From Fidelibacterota bacterium (GTDB taxonomy: Bacteria > Fidelibacterota > UBA8477 > JABMPR01): 64,000 nt of DNA. Where the stretch lies: the NCBI GenBank assembly GCA_016784025.1, contig JADHVL010000005.1, forward strand, positions 62,001-126,000, in the 5' to 3' direction. A program made the position numbers and the translations under genes. Positions 53,601 to 62,913 of this stretch are shown piece after piece. The notes below the pieces were generated by a model, which was given only the letters and a program-made list of their open reading frames with translations, made no database searches and was not told where the DNA came from. Each line of letters starts with the position of its first letter. Position 1 is the stretch's first letter.

Positions 53601-55292
53601 CTTATTCAACCTCACCAGGGCCGTGTTATAAGGCATGTGGTCACCCACAATAAAGAGTTGATGAATACTGTCAAAATCCCTGAACATATTTTCAATTTTC
53701 TGAGGGGCAATTGTTTGACCCTTGGTATTCTTGTAGATTTCTTTTTTTCGATCAATGATTTCTATCTGTCCATTGTCCAGGGATTGAAAAATATCACCTG
53801 TGGTGAACCACCCATCAGGACGACTATCTGGCTCAACCGGATTCCAGTAACTGCCTGATACATAGGCGCCTCGAATCCAGAGCTCACCATCATCTGCCAG
53901 TTTTAATTCCATCCCTGGCAGGGGAACTCCTACTGAGTTTTCGATATATCCATCTGTTGGTGTCATGGTGATTCCACCTGTGGCTTCAGTCATACCATAA
54001 CCACTATGGAGATATAGATCATAAGCTTGAAAGAATTTGAAAACTTCAGGGGGTAGATAGCCAGCAGCAGACAGCCCCCATCGCAGTGATCCACCTGTTA
54101 CCTCCCTCACTGCAGGAGCAATGGTAGTGGAATCATCGTTGATGAGGTCCACCTTTGAACCAATGGTATCATAGATGTCCTGCCAACGTTTAGGTATACT
54201 GATGAGCACAGTAGGTTTGATTGTTTTGAGATCGCTGAGGAGAGATTGAACCCCTTTCCCACTGGAGAAGGTGTATTCAGCACCCCAAAATATGGAACCC
54301 CACATCTCCAGAAATCTACCAAATGTGTGAAACAGGGGCAAAAAGCAAAGAAAACGGTCTTTGTTACCCAGATTTAGCGCAAGACTTCGTGCAAACCGTT
54401 TAGAAATAATATTCTCATAAGTGAAAACAATGCCCTTAGGATACCCAGTAGTGCCTGAGGTATACATAATACTTGCGATATTTGACAGCGTGACGGAAAG
54501 TCGAATACCCTCCAGCCAATCAAGGGCATCGGCCGAACCACCTTCGTCCAATAGTCGTTTATAAGATTTTACCAGTGGATTGGTTGTGGCGACACTGTTG
54601 AATGTAATGATATGTTTAATAGCAGGAAGATTGGGTAGGATGCTTTCAATAGAGCGCAAATGCTGGGAATCGGAAATAAATATCCCCTCAATTTCAGCGT
54701 GGGCCAGAATATACTCGATTTGAGCCGGGGGAGCGGCAGGCTGGATGGGAACATTCACAAATCCATGTGTAAGACAAGCGATATCGGTTACTGCGACTTC
54801 AAGACGATTTTCGGAAAGAATGGCAATACGAGGACTTGTGCTACCCATGAGATCTATGAGGGCTGCTGCGAGATGGTTGACTGATTGCTGAACAGCAGAC
54901 CATGATTGTTGTTGCCACTGTCGACCCTGTTTGAAGCTAAATAAAGTTTTATTCCCCAGCTGCTCAGCCTTGCGGGTAAAGAGATAACCCGGTGTGTAGT
55001 TAAGCTTGCGGATTAACTCCATTTCGAGCTTGAACCATTCATCCTGAATATGGGATGCTTTAATTAGTGAGGTGAAGGAAGGGTTCCAGCCCTGCTCCAA
55101 GAGAAAGGTTAGACTCTTATGACTTCCTGTGGCAAGGATGTTTTCACCGAATTTGAGGAGGTCACGGGACCATATACCCAAATCATGGGGTAGGTGAGAT
55201 TCCAATTCTTTGAAATATTGGACCAGGATAGATTCTTGTTCAAGTGAATCCTTATCCACATTGTCCAACAGGTCATGTAGTGAATATTTCAC
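50655..55292 (-). CDS. Giant fusion: acyl-CoA synthetase-like ligase, large unknown region, GNAT acetyltransferase
   Basis: The 1545-residue protein begins with a helical region (1-95), then an AMP-forming acyl-CoA synthetase/ligase domain (about 95-640) with YTSGTTGYPKG (277-287), GYGMTEATGG (431-440), GWFTTGD (494-500) and DRKKEIYKNTKGQ (514-526). Residues about 755-950 are helical repeats. Residues 985-1190 have a pattern like a protein-kinase-type fold (LLGSAHGKTVYRV, FKFVFNL, TELFWLMA, SEEFISGLTVRQYL, IHDYHVGGRLVSISG), which I propose only as an inference. Residues about 1395-1545 form a GNAT domain with VVVSDNHRGGGISRGLL (1486-1502) and YKFGF near the end. Ligase motifs look intact, so it probably activates a fatty or other carboxylic acid; the role of the remainder is unknown. 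Confidence 0.8.
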   Translation of the reverse strand: MKYSLHDLLDNVDKDSLEQESILVQYFKELESHLPHDLGIWSRDLLKFGENILATGSHKSLTFLLEQGWNPSFTSLIKASHIQDEWFKLEMELIRKLNYTPGYLFTRKAEQLGNKTLFSFKQGRQWQQQSWSAVQQSVNHLAAALIDLMGSTSPRIAILSENRLEVAVTDIACLTHGFVNVPIQPAAPPAQIEYILAHAEIEGIFISDSQHLRSIESILPNLPAIKHIITFNSVATTNPLVKSYKRLLDEGGSADALDWLEGIRLSVTLSNIASIMYTSGTTGYPKGIVFTYENIISKRFARSLALNLGNKDRFLCFLPLFHTFGRFLEMWGSIFWGAEYTFSSGKGVQSLLSDLKTIKPTVLISIPKRWQDIYDTIGSKVDLINDDSTTIAPAVREVTGGSLRWGLSAAGYLPPEVFKFFQAYDLYLHSGYGMTEATGGITMTPTDGYIENSVGVPLPGMELKLADDGELWIRGAYVSGSYWNPVEPDSRPDGWFTTGDIFQSLDNGQIEIIDRKKEIYKNTKGQTIAPQKIENMFRDFDSIHQLFIVGDHMPYNTALVRLNKKHKDLRDIWSDRQKVRDYVGNVIHSVNSFLAPFERIVDFIQVNRDFSKDLGELTEKGTFKRASILEHFKDTVESLYERSYKSFFMEDLEIQIPNWVFLQRGWTQNDLVFKDQILKHRNKRHALRIEPGKNEIRIGDFFYQFQGEILQFQDFIRQPAYCIGNQELEEFLDYSHLRIKPIALKPTLLPGTWTDLDFSDRARLQAEAEVEKALKHSDYSLEALKPVIMLVYSQTLHPSQSAYRLLNRIYSNSNESIRHIVRYAFLRLIRSDDLVQAQFAVEQVVALYPANDLERIVSYALGRKVLFNRDSGNSSWSNINIHKVKLSANYLKWLSNQEAQAEKPSILFENVLGILYSWSKQFPQYYATIRTAMISSSVNLSAKSRISKEILKTYEMLNENFSRSMQDMDPETTRIQHEQTLDWEDVLVFDKPVSIEHRDRITSAFVNTSILNESMYLFFEGKQLSLHKIPPQGIWINLLGSAHGKTVYRVTIQSSEGSFKFVFNLNDDLSSDQVNTELFWLMACARDSQFNQLVETLGSYKPEQDLWSEEFISGLTVRQYLKQAEWAGSSDEMPSPEHIWPHFVWTSVLTYTSFWKRTRFKKIISVPSPGKIVVPIHDYHVGGRLVSISGITEVSSELEFFENLEELFVRATEKEFPKFKLKVSTDIVYHAMREALGQKHSPAFFKAILADKAISPLRKNDLLSFLSRVEDEGFQTKTVYFAIRRYHRWLLINQDATLNAKAHFLKDLYKDYNIQDSEPEYPDARVQLFMHTVFSESDSKLKEYLALLGRNLRQRSLDGGSLQSEISQYIGSNELDDYCSFFLKRLAFPELPPSEDIELIATRSTAMDQIEIMISRHDSKGTTFRIRRAMHPKEIIQLQQHFVKARMDVNFTHEHKFLVALNKKGRVIGGLFYLDQGEEVVYMDKVVVSDNHRGGGISRGLLNEFVNRMRNAKKKMITTGFLHPGYFYKFGFIIEKDQGGLVKYL

Positions 55293-56991
<1,699 letters not shown>

Positions 56992-57017
56992 GCACTTTAG
57001 ATCCTAAAAAGTTCAAT

Positions 57018-57045
57018 AAAAAAGCGCAGGTAACTGCGCTTTTTT
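57018..57045. terminator. Rho-independent terminator
   Basis: AAAAAGCGCAG-GTAA-CTGCGCTTTTT forms an 11-bp stem with a T-run, between gdhA (+) and the unknown 606-residue gene (-). Confidence 0.9.
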
Positions 57046-57071
57046 ATTGAGTAAAATTGAGGATGAAAGCG

Positions 57072-58892
57072 TCAAGCAGGTGTTTCCACTCCCAGCTTTG
57101 ATTTGAAATGTTGGTAGAATTTCTCCAGCCGTTTACCATGTGTTTCTACGGCTTCTGAAATCGAGGGAAGGTTTTCACCCTTATAGGCAACTTCCTGTGC
57201 GATCTCTTTACAATAATCCAAGCCAGTCTGCATATTGTCATAGAAGGTCTGAAGAAATTTCGGTGTCTGCAGCCCTTCCATTGCTTCATCCAATAGTGAT
57301 CTAAAATGATCTACATATAATTGGATTTCTTTGGCAAACATATGGGGACGATCATCTGAAAGTAATTCCTTACCTCGACCATAAATCTGGTCTACCATCT
57401 CTTCCAACGAATAATTACGATTAAACCATGACAGGTTGGGTCCCGGGCAGATTGCTTGAGGAGAGCGTGAGGCAGGGGAGATTCCCAAGCTTATGAGAGC
57501 TCCATTTCCAAGATGCTCACAAAGACACTCTTTTGCCAATACCTTTTCAATGGCGAGGTCCTTATCGGCTCCAGGAGCAATGGTATCATCGATCTGATGC
57601 AATTTGTGGGTCATGTATTGTGTGGATGCAGTACAGATCATCTCTTCAGTAAATTCAGTATTGGATTTTAAAAATCCTTTGGGGCATGGTGAACCTGGTT
57701 TGCCCTGGGCATATCGCTTAGCTCCCCACTTGGCTGATCCCGATCCTTTTATGTTGTTGAATGGGACGCCTAAAGGAGAGGCTCCACTCAAATAAAGACT
57801 ATCGTCTGTTGAGTTCATAAGCTGCATTCTGGTCACAGTATCAATAGGTGTCGCTTCAGGGACCAGCAGAAAGGGGCTGGCCCAACCAGTGCGATCAATG
57901 CCAAAATTCTGTTCCAGGCGCTGGACTTCACCATGATTACCAATACCACCCTGTACAGTTATCTCTGGGTGATGGTTTAGATCTTCTGGATATTCCCACT
58001 CCATCTTATCATAAAATTTCTTGATGATGGGCTGAAACTGAGAACCCAATTCCTGCCTTTTCTCTCTAAATTCTTTTAGGAGAATTGGTAGCAGATGTCC
58101 AGGTGATGCAAATGCATGTCCACCACAATTCAAACCAGACTCGATTCGAAATTCAGAGATCTCAATTCCCTTTTTAGCCATATAGCGTCCCTGAATCATG
58201 GCTGATCTAAAATCGCTGACCTTAAGGATGATCTTCTTTTTGATCTCACCCTGGTGATCCCGGTAGAATTCTTTGTATTTGGTCATATAGCCGTACAGAC
58301 TCTGGTTGATTCCTGCAGAAAAGATCATGGCAGATTGAACTTTGCTTTTGGCAAAACCACGCAACGCAGCCTTGGCATCAGAAAATTCTTCTCCCAGGGG
58401 TGATCCATGCTTGTTGGTATTGATGTTGTCAACTTTCACCATGATGTTGACATCAATATTACCAGGTTTCATTCTTTTGGTAAGCTCATGAGAGAGCTGA
58501 TCTCTGAGTTTTCCAGGTGTGGTTTCCAGCAATTCCTGATAAGTCTTCTTCAAGGAACTGGTATCAGGCAATAATTCAAAATAACGTGTCTTTTCATTCT
58601 GCTCAAAGAAAGGCAGGGAACGAATATGGGACATCTTCATTTCAACTATCTCCTGGACCATATCCAGGTATGCCGTAATCCTCTTTGCCCGGCCATCAGG
58701 TTCCCGGTTTGAAATGGGATTATAGGGTAGCTTGTACTTAGCTGTATAAAATTTCCTCAAACGCTCCATCAGAATGTCATCAATGATGGATATCACCGAA
58801 GTGATTCCTAAATGGGCCAGACGAATAGGGGTATCAATTGAATGGCCTGTTCCCATGACGGGTATATGAAAATTATGTGTTGTATCTGTCAC
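57072..58892 (-). CDS. Cys-rich protein of unknown function, possibly TIM-barrel-like
   Basis: I do not recognise this 606-residue protein. It has no signal peptide or membrane span. Residues 1-60 (FHIPVMGTGHSIDTPIRLAHLGITSVISIIDD) and 245-265 (FRIESGLNCGGHAFASPGH, with Cys 256) recall FMN-dependent TIM-barrel enzymes such as nitronate monooxygenase, and QGGIGNHGEV (314-323) fits a barrel glycine turn. Further cysteines cluster in SPCPKG (403), EEMICTAS (420), KECLCEHLG (456, 458) and AICPGP (482), a spacing that could hold an iron-sulfur cluster. It is convergent with gdhA and next to a regulatory fusion gene. Enzyme class not established. Confidence 0.5.
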   Translation of the reverse strand: MTDTTHNFHIPVMGTGHSIDTPIRLAHLGITSVISIIDDILMERLRKFYTAKYKLPYNPISNREPDGRAKRITAYLDMVQEIVEMKMSHIRSLPFFEQNEKTRYFELLPDTSSLKKTYQELLETTPGKLRDQLSHELTKRMKPGNIDVNIMVKVDNINTNKHGSPLGEEFSDAKAALRGFAKSKVQSAMIFSAGINQSLYGYMTKYKEFYRDHQGEIKKKIILKVSDFRSAMIQGRYMAKKGIEISEFRIESGLNCGGHAFASPGHLLPILLKEFREKRQELGSQFQPIIKKFYDKMEWEYPEDLNHHPEITVQGGIGNHGEVQRLEQNFGIDRTGWASPFLLVPEATPIDTVTRMQLMNSTDDSLYLSGASPLGVPFNNIKGSGSAKWGAKRYAQGKPGSPCPKGFLKSNTEFTEEMICTASTQYMTHKLHQIDDTIAPGADKDLAIEKVLAKECLCEHLGNGALISLGISPASRSPQAICPGPNLSWFNRNYSLEEMVDQIYGRGKELLSDDRPHMFAKEIQLYVDHFRSLLDEAMEGLQTPKFLQTFYDNMQTGLDYCKEIAQEVAYKGENLPSISEAVETHGKRLEKFYQHFKSKLGVETPA

Positions 58893-59064
58893 TCAGCGAC
58901 CTCACAAATTTGTTTAGCTAACTATTTCAGTACCAGGCTCTTATGACAATGATCATTAGACCCGGTGGTATGCTCAATACTAACCTAGTTAGACAGGAAT
59001 TCAATAAAAGAATCCCATGGTAATCTTAACATTATGACAAATGCGGACTAAACTGGCAATAGTC

Positions 59065-59099
59065 AAAAATAATCCCATTCATAGAACGGGATTATTTAT
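59065..59099 (-). terminator. Rho-independent terminator for the outer-membrane protein gene
   Basis: AAATAATCCC and GGGATTATTT are a perfect 10-bp stem with an 11-base loop. On the minus strand it is followed by TTTTGACT, 17 bases past the stop of the upstream gene. Confidence 0.75.
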
Positions 59100-59115
59100 A
59101 ATTGAACACTAAGGT

Positions 59116-59571
59116 TTAGAAAAAGTATCTGATACCCAGGCTTCCACCATAAAAATCAAACCCGGTTCCACCAAGTATTTTGAGTGTAGGAGCACTTTCA
59201 ATATATATATCGACTGGGTAGGAGGATAGGTAATAACCAATCCCAATCACACCTCGGATACCCAGATCAAACTTAGTTGTTTTGTTGCCATCATCATTCG
59301 GTTCCGTGTGAGTCCCCAGACTTATGCCCGCACCATAGTAAACTGGAGTGGTTTCGTCTGTGAGATTCAACATGTCGGCCTTATTAAACAGGTAATCTGC
59401 AGCTAGAGCAGTTCCAAAATTCCAAGTTACAGCCACAGCATTACTGCCACCCATCCAATATTTTGCAGTAAGACCATCAGTTGACAAACCAATTCCAAGA
59501 CCAGAATTTTGTCCAAATGCACCCACGGTGATGAGTAAAACGCTGAACAATAAAATAAGACGTCTACGCAT
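59116..59571 (-). CDS. Small outer-membrane beta-barrel-like protein
   Basis: From ATG 59571 (GGAGGAAACATCAAA before it) the 151-residue product has a signal peptide (LILLFSVLLITVGAFGQ) and a beta-rich mature part with alternating hydrophobic strands ending in GGSLGIRYFF, a C-terminal aromatic residue as in outer-membrane barrels. The longer ORF to 59775 overlaps the next gene and adds 68 residues without a signal, so I reject it. Function unknown. A terminator follows. Confidence 0.7.
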   Translation of the reverse strand: MRRRLILLFSVLLITVGAFGQNSGLGIGLSTDGLTAKYWMGGSNAVAVTWNFGTALAADYLFNKADMLNLTDETTPVYYGAGISLGTHTEPNDDGNKTTKFDLGIRGVIGIGYYLSSYPVDIYIESAPTLKILGGTGFDFYGGSLGIRYFF

Positions 59572-59650
59572 TTTGATGTTTCCTCCATTAATAGCATTAC
59601 ATCTTGGTTTGAACATAAAATATTTTACTGGATACTCAATAAAGAAAAAT

Positions 59651-62629
59651 TTAGACGTTCTCGTGCATGGATGCAAAGCACCCTGGTCTCCATATATGAC
59701 CTTCACCCCTAACACCATCAACCTGAATGATGAATGGTTTATCAAAATGAAAATGTTTGAGAAATTTAGTCTCATTGGCAGGTTTTTGCTTTTGAAACCA
59801 TTCCAAATTCATTTTCTCGGCTAATAGTCGTGGGGGAATGGTGAAGTAACTGATCCCAAGAGAGGTAATATTTTGGAAGAAATGACTTCCAAAGGAAGGA
59901 TCAACATATAAATCAGGTAATCCCACTTCGATAATCGATCTGGCATTGGATATATAGTTCCAGCTAACTGGAATCCCCAACATGGGATCAGCAGTGCCCC
60001 AGCGACCAGGACCCACGAGCATGTAAGATTTCTCAGGGCTGAACTCGCGATTCATAACCCTTAATTCCTCAGCAATTTCCAGACTTTTTAGTATGTCGAA
60101 TTTGTCAATATCGATATAAATCAAATCATGGATCTCAACATTGTCACCATTTCCCAAACAAATTTCACTATGAAAAAGTTCATCTTGTTTTTTAGCCCGG
60201 GTAATGTCAACGACATGGGGACGTTCAAATGTGACCATGGGTCTTATTTGTAAAATGGATAGTTCCGCTGGTTCACCCGATTTATCTGGTAAATTCACAG
60301 CGAATTCCATTTCCACCTCACAACCCATACCCAATTTCCCAAAATCCATCAAATCACTGAGCATATTCGCCAGGGGTAGTGATTTCCATTTCAATATATT
60401 GGCAAAGGTAATAATGCGAGGACCGGCTTCAAATAAGCTGTCACGAAAACGACCATCTTGGAATGAGTATACACTGGCAATCTGGTCCAGACTGCCATGC
60501 TCCTCAGCAGTTTTTAAATCGAGCTGCCTCAGATTCGAACTTTCACCGCTTTCCAGAGGTGATTCGCAATGGGCGGTATCCAACGCATAGAAGTGATTCT
60601 GGCTGTTTTTTAAAATAGACTTTTCATCATAAAACTGAGGCTGCACATTGGGTCTTTTCGGGCTGAATTTTAGTGCTTTTTCTCCATTAACCACAGTACG
60701 ACCCAAACCGAGGGCCATGGTGGCCATACCCTCTTCACGCTTCATGGCACCCTGGGGATAATAATTGAGAGTTTGTAATACCCCGGAAAAGCTGGGGTAA
60801 TAATAATCGCCATGTTTTCGACCAGAGAGATGTTGTATCACCACAGCCATCTTTTCATCCTCAGGCCGGTTACCCGTTGATTTAAGATAAGCAATGGCTT
60901 CTCTATGAAATCCAGAGGCGTACACAAGTTTGATGGCTTCCAGCAATTGAAAGACCCGGGTGTCAAGAGCAGGAGCACAGTTGGGGAGCATATAGGTACT
61001 GTATATACCCGCAAACGGCTGAAACAGGGAATCTTCTAATAGACTGGATGATCTTACAGCCAGAGGACCGGCATGATGACCGAGGTAGCTGTGGAGCTGA
61101 TCAGTAAAATTACCTGGGAAAACAGCTTTCCGGAAAAGGTCGTCGACTTCTTCGTTTGACTCAGCTTCCAATGCTTTAAGTCGCAATTTATTAATATCTA
61201 GAAATCTGTCATAAATGTCCGTAGCTATGACAGCGAACTGGGGGACACCGACATTAATTTCAGGATATTTTTGTGAGAAATCATAGCGACGTTTGTGGGC
61301 TGTGAGGAAGGCTAGCCCTCGGGCCTTTCCTCCGATGGATCCGCTGCCTATTCTGACGGCAGTAATTTTTGGATCATAGGTGTCTACATCAAAGTAACCA
61401 ATATTGTCAAAATGTTGCAAAACCCGTTGTCGTTCAATGGCATCCAGTAAAATCTTGCGAAAATCTTCTGGGTCTTCAAAATCTTCAATATTCACTGGCT
61501 TAAGAAAATCAGCAAGATCAAAGTATCCGCGAACTGCCAACCAGTTTGAGAAATGATCTCGTCGTGCATGGTATTCAATACTCTGAATGGGCACAGATTC
61601 CAGAGCAGCATTTAGAGCATTTAGATGTCGAATTTTCGCAATGGTTTTTCCTTCTCGGGTACTGAATACCAGATCACCAAAACCACAATGCTTGAAAACG
61701 AAATCCTGTAAACTCTTAATCAATTGAGGAGAATACTTAGCTATGAAATAAGCGCCCAATTCTTTTGCAGTCTTTTCGTTACTACCTTCCATCGATTGCA
61801 TGATAATAGGCATGCTGGCATTTTTCTTTTGAACAATTTTTATAAACTTTGCACCAGCTTTTGGATCCAATACACCATTACGTGGATAGCGCACATCTGA
61901 AATAACAGCAAGGAGATTATTCTTATACAATCGATACAATTCCGTAGCTTCTTCAAAAGTGGATGCCAACAGGATTTTTGGTCTGGATCGCATTCTGAAC
62001 AATCGCAATTCGTCAGTATATTCGTGTTTCATCAATTTCTGAGTCGTATTGATGATCACATTGTAAAGCATAGGTAGAAAGATGGAATAGTATTTGGGAG
62101 AGTCCTCAACCACGATGATGGCTCGGGCTCCACCTTTAAGAATGTCGCGAGGAGCATTCATCCGGTCTTCAATATATTTCACGATGGTCGTAAAGATGTT
62201 TGAATCACCATGCCAGATAAAAGTTTTATCAATACCCTCGAGGCTATCAACCCTTTGTGTGGCCCACTTATATTCGCGACGACTGGAGGCCAGCAGAATG
62301 ACTGGAATGGAGTCGTGTTTCTTTTTGATCTTGCGACCGAGCTCAAATGGATTCATATCAGAGATGCGTGTCATGGTAATGACCAGATCGTAATGTCGTG
62401 CTCTCAATTTTCTTAAAGCATGGTCACCCGTGGAGACTCTGGTGATCCTGGGCGCGCTACTTAAATTCATATCCTGGTATTCGGTGAAGATCATTTCACC
62501 GAGACGTCCATCCTCTTCAAGTTTGAAAGCATCATAAAGACTGGAAATCAGCAGGATTTCATGAACACGATGTTGCATCATATCTCTGAAGCCGGGGCGT
62601 TGCTTGAGTGTGAGTACTTGATTAAACAT
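59651..62629 (-). CDS. Receiver-receiver-PEP/pyruvate-binding (PPDK_N) protein
   Basis: The 992-residue protein starts with two CheY-like receiver regions. The first (about 22-155) lacks the acceptor Asp, having Thr (LVITMTR); the second (about 168-312) looks intact, with VVEDSPK, Asp 245 in AVISDVRYPR and Lys 298. From about 425 it has a PPDK_N (ATP-grasp PEP/pyruvate-binding) domain: GSGSIGGKARGLAFL (428-442), LAVRSSSLLEDS (523-534), QPFAGIYSTYM (537-547) and SILQIRPM (791-798). The C-terminal part (805-992) contains LVGPGRWGTADPMLG and GSHFFQNITSLG. I see no phosphohistidine domain or PEP barrel, so it cannot be a normal PEP synthase or PPDK; it may be a phosphotransfer signalling protein. 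Confidence 0.75.
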   Translation of the reverse strand: MFNQVLTLKQRPGFRDMMQHRVHEILLISSLYDAFKLEEDGRLGEMIFTEYQDMNLSSAPRITRVSTGDHALRKLRARHYDLVITMTRISDMNPFELGRKIKKKHDSIPVILLASSRREYKWATQRVDSLEGIDKTFIWHGDSNIFTTIVKYIEDRMNAPRDILKGGARAIIVVEDSPKYYSIFLPMLYNVIINTTQKLMKHEYTDELRLFRMRSRPKILLASTFEEATELYRLYKNNLLAVISDVRYPRNGVLDPKAGAKFIKIVQKKNASMPIIMQSMEGSNEKTAKELGAYFIAKYSPQLIKSLQDFVFKHCGFGDLVFSTREGKTIAKIRHLNALNAALESVPIQSIEYHARRDHFSNWLAVRGYFDLADFLKPVNIEDFEDPEDFRKILLDAIERQRVLQHFDNIGYFDVDTYDPKITAVRIGSGSIGGKARGLAFLTAHKRRYDFSQKYPEINVGVPQFAVIATDIYDRFLDINKLRLKALEAESNEEVDDLFRKAVFPGNFTDQLHSYLGHHAGPLAVRSSSLLEDSLFQPFAGIYSTYMLPNCAPALDTRVFQLLEAIKLVYASGFHREAIAYLKSTGNRPEDEKMAVVIQHLSGRKHGDYYYPSFSGVLQTLNYYPQGAMKREEGMATMALGLGRTVVNGEKALKFSPKRPNVQPQFYDEKSILKNSQNHFYALDTAHCESPLESGESSNLRQLDLKTAEEHGSLDQIASVYSFQDGRFRDSLFEAGPRIITFANILKWKSLPLANMLSDLMDFGKLGMGCEVEMEFAVNLPDKSGEPAELSILQIRPMVTFERPHVVDITRAKKQDELFHSEICLGNGDNVEIHDLIYIDIDKFDILKSLEIAEELRVMNREFSPEKSYMLVGPGRWGTADPMLGIPVSWNYISNARSIIEVGLPDLYVDPSFGSHFFQNITSLGISYFTIPPRLLAEKMNLEWFQKQKPANETKFLKHFHFDKPFIIQVDGVRGEGHIWRPGCFASMHENV

Positions 62630-62849
62630 GCTTTAAAATAGTTGAGATATCCTTATTAAAAATGCTCATTTGACTATTGTGGCCATAGTCATCTAATTTT
62701 GGGCTGAGCTATATATTGGAAACCCCCAGTTTATTTAGGAATCCACGTGTGCGTATGGTAATCTAACCCACCAAAAATATTTATCAGGTTTACAGGTAAG
62801 AACAACAGCCGGGGGATTCGTAATATCTTGTTTACGAACTTGGGACACT

Positions 62850-62864
62850 TGGCACGCTGTTTGT
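62850..62864 (+). promoter_or_regulatory. Candidate sigma-54-type -24/-12 element before ald
   Basis: TGGCAC-N5-TTGT (TGGCAC-GCTGT-TTGT) preceded by T gives the TTGGCACG form of the -24 box. It lies 50 bases before the ATG at 62914, an ordinary promoter distance, and repeats the gdhA element. Confidence 0.5.
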
Positions 62865-62913
62865 CTTTATTATTTTGTATCAAAAACAAGGGGGATGAGA
62901 TTGGGAGACGGCT

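Noticed and set aside
59572..59775. N-terminal extension of the small outer-membrane protein
   Set aside because: It overlaps the PPDK_N gene and lacks a signal sequence; ATG 59571 has a good ribosome-binding site and a signal peptide.
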